DNA of 64,000 nt. Source: Denitratimonas yunnanensis (SeqCode). Its GTDB lineage: Bacteria; Pseudomonadota; Gammaproteobacteria; Xanthomonadales; Xanthomonadaceae. The stretch lies in contig JAPMLR010000001.1 of assembly GCA_026410415.1 (NCBI GenBank), forward strand, positions 1 through 64,000. The letters run 5' to 3'. Positions 54,509-63,816 of this stretch are shown in pieces. Each line of letters begins with the position of its first letter. Positions within the stretch are counted from its first letter, which is position 1. A program made the translations under genes and the position numbers. The notes under the pieces are model-generated. The model had not been told where the DNA came from. It was given only the letters and a program-made list of their open reading frames with translations, and did not search any database.

Positions 54509-55312
54509 TCATCTGACCAGCAGGAGCGTCAGGTCGTCAGGTACCACCCGGGAGGGGTGTTGCTGGGTGAAAAGACGCAGGCTGGAGGCCGCAGCGTGGC
54601 GTTCGCCTCGGCGCACGCGTTCACGGATGCGCTCGAGCCATTCCTCCGGCACGAGTTTCGCATCCTCGCGCCAATGTGGAAGAAGGTACGACTCGTCCGG
54701 TACCGCACGTGTTCCGCTCACGGTGATCGAGTCCAGTGACGGAGTGATCGGTTCCGATGCGATGCTGTCTCGGCTGGGGGCGGTGGTGGTCAGTGTCTCG
54801 GACTGATCCGGCGTGGCTTCGGGGCGTGGTGCGATGGCGCGATAGGCTTGTTTCCGGGATTCTGGAAGCGCCTGCCGCGTATCGATCGCCACCGGCGGTG
54901 GCGCGGCCGGAGGGAGTGAAGGCGGCGCTGCCGCTGGTGCCTCGGCCGTTGGCGCAGAGGCTTGGCTGTGCGACGCGGGAGCGTGGCGCAGGTCGATGGC
55001 GACTGATTCCGCGGCGTCGGGCGCGGCGCCACGCGCGGGCATGCGTGGCACTGCCACATCGCTCCCGGTGCGGATGTCGAACAGTCCTGTCTGCCAGGCC
55101 ACGCCGGCAGCAAGAACGGCAGCCGCTGCCGTTCCCAGCCCCGCACCCATCCACCACGGATGGCGGCTCCGCGGTTTGGTTGCAGGTTTCAGGGCGTCGC
55201 GTGCATGCGTCAGTACACGCGAATCCAGTGCAGGCGACGGCTCGATGGCGGGCAGGCGCGCCAGCGTTTCGGCGAGTGCGCGCTCGGAGACGTCGAGCGG
55301 TTCGCGGCTCAT
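54509..55312 (-). CDS. Membrane-anchored anti-sigma factor-like protein
   Basis: A 267-residue protein. The N-terminal about 50 residues are cytosolic and helical, followed by one transmembrane helix (about 55-75). A long Pro/Ala-rich periplasmic linker and a C-terminal helical part (SYLLPHWREDAKLVPEEWLERIRERVRRG) follow. No HxxxCxxC zinc motif is present, so it would be a non-ZAS anti-sigma factor. It overlaps the ECF sigma gene by four bases, the standard coupling for such pairs. Assignment rests on context and topology. Confidence 0.75.
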   Translation of the reverse strand: MSREPLDVSERALAETLARLPAIEPSPALDSRVLTHARDALKPATKPRSRHPWWMGAGLGTAAAAVLAAGVAWQTGLFDIRTGSDVAVPRMPARGAAPDAAESVAIDLRHAPASHSQASAPTAEAPAAAPPSLPPAAPPPVAIDTRQALPESRKQAYRAIAPRPEATPDQSETLTTTAPSRDSIASEPITPSLDSITVSGTRAVPDESYLLPHWREDAKLVPEEWLERIRERVRRGERHAAASSLRLFTQQHPSRVVPDDLTLLLVR

Positions 55313-55893
55313 GGCGTCAACCTCGCGCGCAGTTTGTCCATGGCATAACGCAGCCGCGATTTGACGGTCTCGCGACCGACGCCGGTGATTTCTCCGATGG
55401 CTTCCAGGCTCAATTCCTGCTCCAGACGCAGCTGCAGCACGACGCGCTGTTCGTGGGGCAGTTCGGCCAGTGCCCGCTGCAGGCGGCGCTGTTCCTCGAA
55501 TGCGGTCAGGCGTTGCTCGGGGCGCTCGGTATCGTCGGCGGGAAGGTGCAAGGGCGTATCGTCGTCATCGAGCGACACATGGGGTCGGGCGCGGCGGTAC
55601 TGGTCGATCATCAGACGTTGGGCGATCTGGTACAGCCATGTGCTGAACCTGGCCTCGGGGCGATAGCGTTCGCGGGCGGCCACGACTCGCCCCCAGGTTT
55701 CCTGGAAACACTCGTCGGCGGTGGCCCGCGGAGAGATCCCGCGCACGATGAAACGGTACAGCGGGCTGCGATGGCGCGCGTACAGCATCTCGAATGCGAC
55801 GATGTCGCCTGCGGCATAGGCCAGCATCAGTTCCTCGTCGGTCGGTGGAGCGGTCATGCGCGGGTGCGTCCGGTGGATGGACCCCTTCCGCAT
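55309..55893 (-). CDS. ECF RNA polymerase sigma factor
   Basis: A 194-residue sigma factor. Region 2 (AYAAGDIVAFEMLYARHRSP, then DECFQETWGRVV and STWLYQIAQRL) is followed by region 4 (LAELPHEQRVVLQLRLEQELSLEAIGEITGVGRETVKSRL). ATG 55893 is chosen because AGGGGG lies 7-8 bp upstream; ATG 55857 lacks a ribosome site. It is co-transcribed with the anti-sigma gene downstream. Target genes are unknown. Confidence 0.95.
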   Translation of the reverse strand: MRKGSIHRTHPRMTAPPTDEELMLAYAAGDIVAFEMLYARHRSPLYRFIVRGISPRATADECFQETWGRVVAARERYRPEARFSTWLYQIAQRLMIDQYRRARPHVSLDDDDTPLHLPADDTERPEQRLTAFEEQRRLQRALAELPHEQRVVLQLRLEQELSLEAIGEITGVGRETVKSRLRYAMDKLRARLTP

Positions 55894-55975
55894 GGAAATC
55901 CCCCTGATCTGCGGGGTGCCGGGATCCTTTCAACGTCTTGGTCCGCAGTTCGGGGTGAAGCAGTGACAGGATGGT

Positions 55976-56845
55976 TCACAACCATTGCAGGTGTCCGTCG
56001 ATCACGGTGTTGCAGCCGCCGCCGGTCCAGATCGTGCCATCGGCGTCGATACGCAGGGAAAGGTGCGCATCGTGGCCCATTTCCCGGCCCTGACTGACTT
56101 CGTAGCCTTGAGCCAGTGGGTCGTCAGGCGCTGATCGGGCGATGTATGCGGCGATCAGGGCATTGGCGGCCCCCGATGCCGGATCCTCGACGATGCCTGC
56201 GCCGGCCGGAAATGCCCGTACTGCGAGTCCATCGCCTTCACGCGCGAAAAGGCAAAGCCCCATGCTGCCATTCTCCGCCGCGAGCGCCGCGATGTCGGCA
56301 TGGGCCGGGCGCCAGCATCGAAGCGTGCTTGAATCGGCCAGCTCCGCCAACCACCAGCAGCGCCCCCCATCGACGAGAGCACCACCCAGACGACCCAATG
56401 CGTGGCCGCCGAGCAGTGGCGCAAGGCGGGCTTCAGCCGCCATGCCCGATGCCACGATTCGCGCCGCAGGCGCTTGGACGAGCAGTCGCCGATCCGAGCC
56501 TTCGCCTTCTACCCGTACCGGCAACGTGCCGGCACCGCACTCCTGCCAGAGCAAGCCATCGCGCGGCAGACACAGGCCGGACTCCAGGGCGGCATGTGCG
56601 CTGCCGACACTTGGGTGTCCGGCAAACGGTATCTCCTTCCGGGGCGTGAAAATCCGCACCCGGTAACTGCCTCGCTCCGTTTCCGGAGGGAGAAGGAACG
56701 TGGTCTCGACCAGGTTGGTCCAGCGCGCGATACGTTGCATTGTCTCCGTGTCGAATCGCCTGCCATCGACGACCACGCCGAGTGGATTGCCGCCGCCGAA
56801 ACCGGCGGGAAATACATCGAGCTGGAGGAATCGGGAGCAGTGCAT
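55976..56845 (-). CDS. PhzF-family isomerase/epimerase-like protein
   Basis: A 289-residue two-domain protein with the diaminopimelate-epimerase-like fold. The catalytic Glu is E47 in NLVETTF, with FAGHPSVGSAHA (75-86) and the late DPASGAAN signature. PhzF itself isomerises a phenazine precursor; the substrate of this homologue is unknown, and no phenazine genes are present. It precedes the sigma/anti-sigma pair by 83 bp on the same strand. Confidence 0.9.
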   Translation of the reverse strand: MHCSRFLQLDVFPAGFGGGNPLGVVVDGRRFDTETMQRIARWTNLVETTFLLPPETERGSYRVRIFTPRKEIPFAGHPSVGSAHAALESGLCLPRDGLLWQECGAGTLPVRVEGEGSDRRLLVQAPAARIVASGMAAEARLAPLLGGHALGRLGGALVDGGRCWWLAELADSSTLRCWRPAHADIAALAAENGSMGLCLFAREGDGLAVRAFPAGAGIVEDPASGAANALIAAYIARSAPDDPLAQGYEVSQGREMGHDAHLSLRIDADGTIWTGGGCNTVIDGHLQWL

Positions 56846-57019
56846 GGCCGAGGCACGGAGCAGGGTGATGCGAAGGGTATAGCGCGACGCAGCCTGGGCA
56901 AAACCCCGGCCTCGATGATAGCGGCGGGCAATCCCGGCGATCGGAGCCAGAGCAGCAAGGGTGAGGCGACTCCCGGCCGCCTGCGCGGGCCGGGAATGCT
57001 CCGGTGGCTCGGGTAGCGG

Positions 57020-59773
57020 TCAGCCTGATTCGAAGCCGTCCGCGAACAGGATGCCGGCATTGCCACCACCACCGACATCGACACCGGTCCGCTCCACCGC
57101 ACCGATGTCGCAACCTGCACCCTGCGGGCGGGAGACGCCGCGCTGGTCGTGATGTGCACAGAACTCGTCGTTGCCGGCATCGATCGCGGCACCGTCTGCG
57201 CCGGGCATCGCGGTTGGGGTGGCGCCGCCGTTCCAGTTCAGCGGATCAAGCTTCGGGTCGGCGCTGATCAGGCCGGTTCCGCAGATCGCACCCGTTGGGC
57301 AGCCGCCGGCGATGATGCTGGCCTCGATGAGCGGGATGGCGTTGATGTTGCACATCTCCGGATGGTTGTTGCCGAGGCAGTTGTCCTCGTCCGGATCGGA
57401 TGCCGTGCCGCCCCACATGATGACGTTGGTCAGCAGAGGCTGGCTGGTGCCGCCGTCGGCGTGGCTCAGCATCGAGGCACCGGCCCAGCGGTTCCTGTTG
57501 TTCACGAAAGTCACGTTGGTCAGCACCGGGCTGCTGATGCCGTTGTTGTTGCCGTTGTTGACCACCGCCGTGATCCAGTTGCCCTCGAACGTGACATTGG
57601 TCAGCACCGGGCTGGCCTGGCCGTTGTTGGAGCCGTTGTTTTCCAGCGCGCCGGCTCCGGCCCAGGCACTGTTGCTGCGGAAAGTGACGTTGGTCAGCGT
57701 CGGGTTGGCCATACCGCCGTTGCTGCCATTGAGCAGCATGCCGCCGCCGGCGTCGCCGGCATTGGCACTGAACAGCAGGTTGCGCAGCGTCGGGTTGCAG
57801 ACGCGTCCGTTGCCGCTGGCGCGGCACAGCAGGCCGGCGCCATGCGCATCGTCGCCAGCGCCGGTGATCACGAAACCGTCCAGCACGGTGGATCCGGCGA
57901 TCATGGCAGAGGCACCAGTGGCGTCGAGCATCACGATGCGATGGCTGTTGTTGCCGATCCGGTCACTGGTTTTCAACAGGATGCCATCGGCATCGGTGTT
58001 GTCGTTGCGGTCGATGTCGCCTGAGAGCACGGTACGGTTGAGCCCCGGATTGCGCTGCGCCAAGTGGGTCTCGGTGCCGTTGAAGCCGCCGTAGACGCGC
58101 TGGCGGGCACGGATATTGAAGCTGATCGTGCGGTCTGTGCTGTCGGTAGGGGTGTAGACGCCACGTGCGACACGGATCTCGCCACAGTTGGAATTGCCCA
58201 ACGCGCTCTGCAGACGGGTGTAGGCATTGGTCCAGCTGGTTCCATTGTTGCTTCCACCGGCATCGTGCTTGACGTAACAGGGCGGCACTTCCACTTCCAC
58301 CGCACCCAGATCGCAGTTGCTGCCCTGTACCCGCGGCACGCCGCGCTGGTCGGTGCTCGGGCAGGAGTCGTAGCTGTCGTAGTAGGCTGCATCGCGTGCC
58401 GGGCTGTCGGTGCCGGGCAACATCGTCCAGCTCCAGCCGCCGTTGTCGGCCAGCGATCCAAGCATCGGATTGGCATCGATTTCGCCTACGCACTCGGCGC
58501 CCGCGGGGCAGCCACCGCCGACGATGCTGGACCGAATCAACGGTTGCGCGCCATGGTTGTGGATCTGCGAGCCCGCGCCGTTGGCGGTGTTGCCCCAAAG
58601 GATCGAGTTGAACACGAGCTGGCCCGTGATGCCCGGATTGCCGGTATTGCCGGCGTTGGCGATCGCACCGCCACGGCCGGCGCTGTTGCCGCTGAAGGTG
58701 GAGAAACTGATCGACAGCCATGCATTGCCGTTGTTGCCGGCATAGTTGTAGATCGCACCGCCATCCGTGCTGGCCGTATTGCCGTGGAAGGTGACATTGC
58801 TGAAGGACGCGCGACCTGTGCCGTTGTTGTGGGCGTCGCTGTAAACGGCACCGCCGTAACTGGCAGTGTTGCCGCTGAACTGGGTCTCGTGGACCAATGG
58901 ACGCGCATTGCCGCTTTCGGCATCGATGAAGATCGCGCCGCCATGGTTTGAGGCGCGGTTGCCGATGAAGCGCACTTCGCGCATCTCCGGATGGGTGTTG
59001 CCGGCATCGCTGCCGTCGATGTAAATGGCGCCACCATGGCTGGTGGCGTTGTTGTTGCGGAATTCCACCTGTTGCAGGAACGGGCTGCTGATGCCACCGG
59101 TGTTGCCGCGGTGGTACATCGCGCCGCCGTGACTGGCGACATTGCCGGCGAACAACACGTTGCGCAGCGTCGGGTTGCACTCGTGGCCGGAACTTACCGC
59201 CCGGCAATACAGCCCGCCACCCAGATTCAGCTGCTCGGCGGAGGCGCCATTGGCACGGCCGGAGGTGATGACCAGGCCATCGAGCACGGTGGTGTGCGTG
59301 ATCGCGCCTTCGCCGGTGGTGCCGTCCATCGTCACCACGTGATAGCTGTTGTTGTTGCGGTTGCCATTGACCGCGTCGTTGACGATGCCATCGGCATCCA
59401 CGCTGTCGTCATTGTCCAGGTCACCGGACAGCACACTGCGGTACTGGGCGGGATTGCGCTCGTCGCGTAGCAGCTCGTTGCCGGAAAAGCCGCCGTAGAT
59501 GCGGCTGCCTGGGCGTATCGCGAAACTGATCTTGCGCTCGGCGGTGGTCGGGTAGGTGCCGGCCGGAACCACCGGTTTGTAAACTCCTTTCCGCATCCAG
59601 ATCTCGATGCAGTTGGCGTGCGCCAGAGCCGTTTGCAGCGCCATGGGCGAGGCCCATGAGTTGCCGCTGCCATTGCCTTCGGGCGCGACATGGCAGATGG
59701 TGGCTGCTGCCGTGGCGGCCGGCATCAGTACGGCAGCAAGCGCGAACAGGCGCAACGGATGAAATGAAACCAT
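57020..59773 (-). CDS. Secreted two-module parallel beta-helix protein
   Basis: ATG 59773 follows GGAGG and gives 917 residues with a signal peptide to about 22. Two tandem modules (about 26-490 and about 495-900) each begin with an SW-x-x-A-x-x-L-Q-x-AL motif and contain repeated Asn/Gly turns with GGAIY and NVTF strands, forming a right-handed beta-helix. Each ends with a DQRGVPR / DQRGVSRPQG then CDLGAVE or CDIGAVE motif, typical of choice-of-anchor Q proteins. The C-terminus is LFADGFESG. It probably sits at the surface as an adhesin or polysaccharide-binding protein. It is transcribed away from an ECF sigma/kinase pair. Confidence 0.88.
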   Translation of the reverse strand: MVSFHPLRLFALAAVLMPAATAAATICHVAPEGNGSGNSWASPMALQTALAHANCIEIWMRKGVYKPVVPAGTYPTTAERKISFAIRPGSRIYGGFSGNELLRDERNPAQYRSVLSGDLDNDDSVDADGIVNDAVNGNRNNNSYHVVTMDGTTGEGAITHTTVLDGLVITSGRANGASAEQLNLGGGLYCRAVSSGHECNPTLRNVLFAGNVASHGGAMYHRGNTGGISSPFLQQVEFRNNNATSHGGAIYIDGSDAGNTHPEMREVRFIGNRASNHGGAIFIDAESGNARPLVHETQFSGNTASYGGAVYSDAHNNGTGRASFSNVTFHGNTASTDGGAIYNYAGNNGNAWLSISFSTFSGNSAGRGGAIANAGNTGNPGITGQLVFNSILWGNTANGAGSQIHNHGAQPLIRSSIVGGGCPAGAECVGEIDANPMLGSLADNGGWSWTMLPGTDSPARDAAYYDSYDSCPSTDQRGVPRVQGSNCDLGAVEVEVPPCYVKHDAGGSNNGTSWTNAYTRLQSALGNSNCGEIRVARGVYTPTDSTDRTISFNIRARQRVYGGFNGTETHLAQRNPGLNRTVLSGDIDRNDNTDADGILLKTSDRIGNNSHRIVMLDATGASAMIAGSTVLDGFVITGAGDDAHGAGLLCRASGNGRVCNPTLRNLLFSANAGDAGGGMLLNGSNGGMANPTLTNVTFRSNSAWAGAGALENNGSNNGQASPVLTNVTFEGNWITAVVNNGNNNGISSPVLTNVTFVNNRNRWAGASMLSHADGGTSQPLLTNVIMWGGTASDPDEDNCLGNNHPEMCNINAIPLIEASIIAGGCPTGAICGTGLISADPKLDPLNWNGGATPTAMPGADGAAIDAGNDEFCAHHDQRGVSRPQGAGCDIGAVERTGVDVGGGGNAGILFADGFESG

Positions 59774-59851
59774 GGGGTCCTCCAATGACACGAATCGGGA
59801 TGTACTCCTCCCTAACGCGAGATCACGGCCAAAACCCCCGCAACGGCTAGA

Positions 59852-60427
59852 ATGCGCGCGATGAACGATTCACGTTCGGCTCACGACATCACCGCGCTGC
59901 TCGACGGATGGCGACAAGGTGACGCACAGGCGCGGGATGCGTTGATGCAGTGTGTGTACTCGAACGTGCACGCCATCGCGGCGCAGGCATTGCGTGCGAT
60001 GCCGGGAGCAACGCTGAGTGCCACGGATCTCGCGCATGAAGCGTTTCTGCGTCTGCTCGGGAGTGAACTGGCGTGGGTTGACCGCCAACACTTCTTCAGC
60101 GTGGCCGCCCGTGCGACCAGACAGGTACTGATCGACGCCGCCCGCAAGCGGCTGTCGGACAAGCGTGGCGGCAATCGGCCGCGTGTCGATCTGGACGAGG
60201 TGCATCAGCTGGCATCGCCGCAGCGCGATGAACAGCTGGTACGCATCGACGATGCCCTGGTGGATCTCGCCGAGCACAACCCACGGCATGCGCAGGTGAT
60301 CGAGATGGTCTATTTCGGCGGGCTCGATCGCGCCGAAGTGGGCGCTGCGCTTGGTCTTTCCGATACCACGGTAGACCGCGATCTGCGTCTTGCACGGGCC
60401 TGGCTCAAGGCGGCGCTGGCACCATGA
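59852..60427 (+). CDS. ECF-family (TIGR02999-like) sigma factor
   Basis: A 191-residue sigma factor of the type often paired with Ser/Thr kinases: WRQGDAQARDALMQCVY, LSATDLAHEAFLRLLG, a central QHFFSVAARATRQVLIDAARK, and a region 4 VYFGGLDRAEVGAALGLSDTTVDRDLR. ATG 59861 is an alternative start. It overlaps the kinase gene by four bases (ATGA), so both are translated together. A TAGAAT box lies just before the start. Confidence 0.93.
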   Translation: MRAMNDSRSAHDITALLDGWRQGDAQARDALMQCVYSNVHAIAAQALRAMPGATLSATDLAHEAFLRLLGSELAWVDRQHFFSVAARATRQVLIDAARKRLSDKRGGNRPRVDLDEVHQLASPQRDEQLVRIDDALVDLAEHNPRHAQVIEMVYFGGLDRAEVGAALGLSDTTVDRDLRLARAWLKAALAP

Positions 60428-63117
60428 GCACACCTTCGCTGGATCGCTACGCCGAGGCTTTCGAGCGCCTGGCTGCGTTGCCTCGTGAAGAGCGCGAGGA
60501 TGCGCTGCACGCATTGCCCATGGATGAGGGCGAACGCATCTTGCTGCGTCGCATGCTCGACGCCGATGCCGATCAGGACGATCCGCTGGCACGCGCGCTG
60601 GGCGAAGCTGCAGCACAACTGGCCATGCCGCGCCATGATCGCCTGGGTCCGTATCGATTGCTGCATGAGCTGGGCGCGGGTGGCATGGGCACGGTGTTCC
60701 TGGCGGAACGCGTCGATGGCGGCTTTGCACAACAGGTGGCGATCAAGCTTCTTCGGGGCTTCCCGACTGCCGATGGCCTGCGCCGGTTGCGTCAGGAACG
60801 GCAGATTCTGGTGGGGCTGGATCATCCGAACATCGCACGCCTGATCGACGGTGGTGAAACCCTGGATGGGCAACCATGGCTTGCACTCGAATACATCGAC
60901 GGCCTGCCGCTGCCCGACCATGCCGCGCAACATGCACCTCGGCTGCGCGATCGCCTGGCCTTGTTCGGTGCCGTGCTCGATGCCGTCGGCCATGCCCATC
61001 AGTGTCTGGTGATCCATCGGGACATCAAGCCCGCCAACGTGCTCGTCAGCACCGCCGGCGAGGTGAAGCTGCTGGATTTCGGCATCGCACGATTGGTGGA
61101 TCCAGTAGTCGATGATGCGGGCAACGACACATCCACGCGCGTTTTCAGCGCCGGCTATGCCAGCCCCGAGCAACGCGCTGGCGGTGCCATCACCACGGCC
61201 AGCGACATCTACAGTCTCGGCATTCTGTTGCGTGAACTGGTACGCGGCGCAACCAAATCCAGCGCTCCCGATGCCGAGCTGCAAGGCATCCTCGCCAAGG
61301 CGACCGACGAGAATCCGGCTCGACGCTATGCCAGTGCAGGCGAGTTCCGGGACGATCTGGAACGTTACCGCGACGGCCGCCCGGTCCGTGCCGCGCGGCT
61401 GACCTCTGCCTATCGGTTGCGAAAGTTCATCGGCCGGCACCGGTTGGGTGCGATGTTCACGCTGCTGTCGCTGGTTGCGCTTGGCTTGTTCGTCTGGCGA
61501 CTGGACCACGAGCGCACCCGTGCCGTTTTCGCCGAACTGGCAGCGTCGCGCGATGCGCAACGTGCCCGCGAAGCGCTGACTTTCCTGACCGAGGCGTTCC
61601 AGTCCGCCGCGCCGGGAAATGCTCAGGGCCAGACGGTGAGCGTGCACGAATTGCTGGACAAGGCAGCTGCGAAAATCGGCAGCACGAGCACGGATCCTGT
61701 CGTGGCTGCATCGATCCAGCGCATGCTGGGGCGCATGTACGACGCGCTGGGCGAACAGGACAAGGCACTGGAGTATTTCCGGCAAGGTCTGGAGGGCGAC
61801 CCGCCGGATGACCGCGAGCAGGCACTTGAGCTGGCACGGGACATGGATCAGTACGCCAACTTGCTGGGCATGGTGGACCGCAGCGCCGAGGCCCGCACGG
61901 TCATCGAAGCAGCGGCACAGCTGCGCGAAGCCGTAGCGCCGGATGACAGCGGCGCGCAGGTGCGGAGTCTTTTTTCGCGTGCGGTTTGGCATCAGAACGC
62001 CGGAGAGGGCAGTGCCGCGATCCCGCTGTTTCGACAAGTGCTGGCATCCAGCTCCCCGAATGACGCGGTACCCGACGATCTGGCGATACGAGCCTCGGCG
62101 TTCCTGGCATCGCAGCTGACCAGCCACGGTTCGTGTGCCGAAGCCATCGACGTGGCTGACGGCGGCTTGCAGCGACTCCATGCCGAGTCGGCGCCGTCGC
62201 CGCAGCGACTCTGGTTGCTGCGGACGCGTGCGTCGGCACTGCGGGCCTGTGGGCGGCCGGCCGACGCCGAAAACGTATTGCGCGAGTTGATCGCGTATCA
62301 GTCGCGCCTGGTGGGTGACGGCGGAATGGCGATGTTGCAGATCAAGAACGAGCTGTCGATCACGTTGAACGATCAGGGCCGCTATCGCGAGGCCGCGATG
62401 CTCATGGAGCAGGCGCAGCTGCCTGAAGGTCTCGGTCCATACAATCGCGCGGCGCTGCTGGCCAATTTGGCGAAGAGCTTCGACGATGCCGGCGATTACC
62501 CGCGCGCGCTGGATCTGATCGGTCAGGCTCGCATGATCCTCGACGATGCAGGCATCGCGCCGGACAACGACGGGCAGCGCAGCATCGCGCGGATACGGGC
62601 GCGGCTGTTGGCACTGAACGGACAACCAGCACTGGCCATTGCGGCGCTGGAGCGGTTGCGTGAAGACGCGCACCGCATCGATGGGGTGGAGTCGTCCGAG
62701 TACATCAACGTGACGTGGCAATTGGCTTTTGTCCTGCGTCTGGCCGGACAGGTGGAGAGCGTGCCGATGCTGCTGGACGAGGCCGAGCGATTCTGGCGGC
62801 AGAAACTGCCGGAGACGCACCGTGCGTTCGGGTTGTTGCGCCGGGCGCAGGCGGAACTGGCCATGCAGGCCGAAGCCTGGGATCACGCCAGCCAGCATCT
62901 GGCGGCCGCAGCAGCGATTTTCGGCGACGCGTCGGCTCCACCGGGAGATATCGCCGGTGTCCAGGTCGTCCAGGCCAGAGTGGCGCTTCGGCAAGGCCAA
63001 CGTGATCGCGCCCGCAGGCATCTGGCCGAGGCATTGCCGGTGCTGCGAGACGCCTTGCTTCCCGGACATGTCGATCGCGTCGAAGCCGAGCGTCTGGCGC
63101 GGCAGCTGGGGCTGTGA
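60424..63117 (+). CDS. Ser/Thr protein kinase with C-terminal TPR region
   Basis: An 897-residue membrane kinase. After a helical leader, the Hanks-type kinase domain starts near GPYRLLHELGAGGMG (about 75-89), with K108, catalytic D200 (HRDIKPAN) and DFG at 218-220, then GYASPEQ. One transmembrane helix at about 340-356 is followed by an about 540-residue TPR-like repeat domain outside the membrane (MYDALGEQDKALEYFRQGLE and later copies). The ATGA overlap links it to the sigma factor gene. A sensor kinase phosphorylating the sigma factor is the expected model. Confidence 0.94.
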   Translation: MSTPSLDRYAEAFERLAALPREEREDALHALPMDEGERILLRRMLDADADQDDPLARALGEAAAQLAMPRHDRLGPYRLLHELGAGGMGTVFLAERVDGGFAQQVAIKLLRGFPTADGLRRLRQERQILVGLDHPNIARLIDGGETLDGQPWLALEYIDGLPLPDHAAQHAPRLRDRLALFGAVLDAVGHAHQCLVIHRDIKPANVLVSTAGEVKLLDFGIARLVDPVVDDAGNDTSTRVFSAGYASPEQRAGGAITTASDIYSLGILLRELVRGATKSSAPDAELQGILAKATDENPARRYASAGEFRDDLERYRDGRPVRAARLTSAYRLRKFIGRHRLGAMFTLLSLVALGLFVWRLDHERTRAVFAELAASRDAQRAREALTFLTEAFQSAAPGNAQGQTVSVHELLDKAAAKIGSTSTDPVVAASIQRMLGRMYDALGEQDKALEYFRQGLEGDPPDDREQALELARDMDQYANLLGMVDRSAEARTVIEAAAQLREAVAPDDSGAQVRSLFSRAVWHQNAGEGSAAIPLFRQVLASSSPNDAVPDDLAIRASAFLASQLTSHGSCAEAIDVADGGLQRLHAESAPSPQRLWLLRTRASALRACGRPADAENVLRELIAYQSRLVGDGGMAMLQIKNELSITLNDQGRYREAAMLMEQAQLPEGLGPYNRAALLANLAKSFDDAGDYPRALDLIGQARMILDDAGIAPDNDGQRSIARIRARLLALNGQPALAIAALERLREDAHRIDGVESSEYINVTWQLAFVLRLAGQVESVPMLLDEAERFWRQKLPETHRAFGLLRRAQAELAMQAEAWDHASQHLAAAAAIFGDASAPPGDIAGVQVVQARVALRQGQRDRARRHLAEALPVLRDALLPGHVDRVEAERLARQLGL

Positions 63118-63186
63118 GCGGAGCGGACGCCTGGAGCCGATCGCGGTCATAATCGGCCACCGCCCACTGGTCAGGTTCCACCGTCG

Positions 63187-63807
63187 ATGCCGAACGCTCC
63201 CGTTACGCTTGTCCTGATCGCGCTGACTTGCGCGTCGTCGTACTTCGCATGGAAACAGCCCGGGCTGCTGCAGCGATTGATCCTGTGGCCGCCGGCGGTG
63301 GCGCGGGGCAGGGAATACTGGCGCTTGCTGACCTACGGTTTCGTTCACGCCGACGGCCAGCACCTGCTGTTCAACATGATCACGCTGTACTTCTTCGGCA
63401 CGGCGATGGAAGGCTACCTGACGCAACTGGGATTGCCGTGGCCGTGGGGATTCGCCGGCTTCTATCTTTCGGCATTGCTGGTGTCGATCCTGCCGAGCTA
63501 CCTGCGCCACCGCGCCGACCCTCAATACCGCAGCCTGGGTGCTTCCGGTGCGGTGTCGGCGGTGCTGTTCGCGTTCATTCTGATCCAGCCGTGGTCGTTG
63601 ATCCTCGTCTTCGTCGTGCCCGTGCCCGCGATCATCTATGCGGCGGTGTATGTGGGCTACAGCATCTGGATGGAAAAGCGCGGGCGCGACAACGTCAATC
63701 ACAGCGCGCACCTGTGGGGCGCAGGGTATGGCGTGCTGTTCACCGTCCTGCTGGATCCGCGCGTGCTCCAGCACTTCCTCGCTGCCTTGATGAACCCCCG
63801 GTTCTGA
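63187..63807 (+). CDS. Rhomboid-family intramembrane serine protease
   Basis: A 206-residue protein with six predicted transmembrane helices. The catalytic Ser120 is in GASGAVS, and His175 in the NHSAHLWGAG segment completes the dyad. The YGFVHADGQHLLFNM region is the conserved L1/helix-2 motif (HxxxxHLxxNM). The substrate is unknown. Confidence 0.95.
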   Translation: MPNAPVTLVLIALTCASSYFAWKQPGLLQRLILWPPAVARGREYWRLLTYGFVHADGQHLLFNMITLYFFGTAMEGYLTQLGLPWPWGFAGFYLSALLVSILPSYLRHRADPQYRSLGASGAVSAVLFAFILIQPWSLILVFVVPVPAIIYAAVYVGYSIWMEKRGRDNVNHSAHLWGAGYGVLFTVLLDPRVLQHFLAALMNPRF

Positions 63808-63816
63808 TTCCGACGC

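Noticed and set aside
57020..59773. CRISPR-like periodicity in the Asn/Gly repeats
   Set aside because: The repeats follow codon periodicity of a beta-helix protein, are imperfect and have no spacer structure.
60310..63774. 1154-residue minus-strand open frame
   Set aside because: Antisense to the kinase and rhomboid genes, which have clear catalytic motifs; composition is typical of shadow frames.
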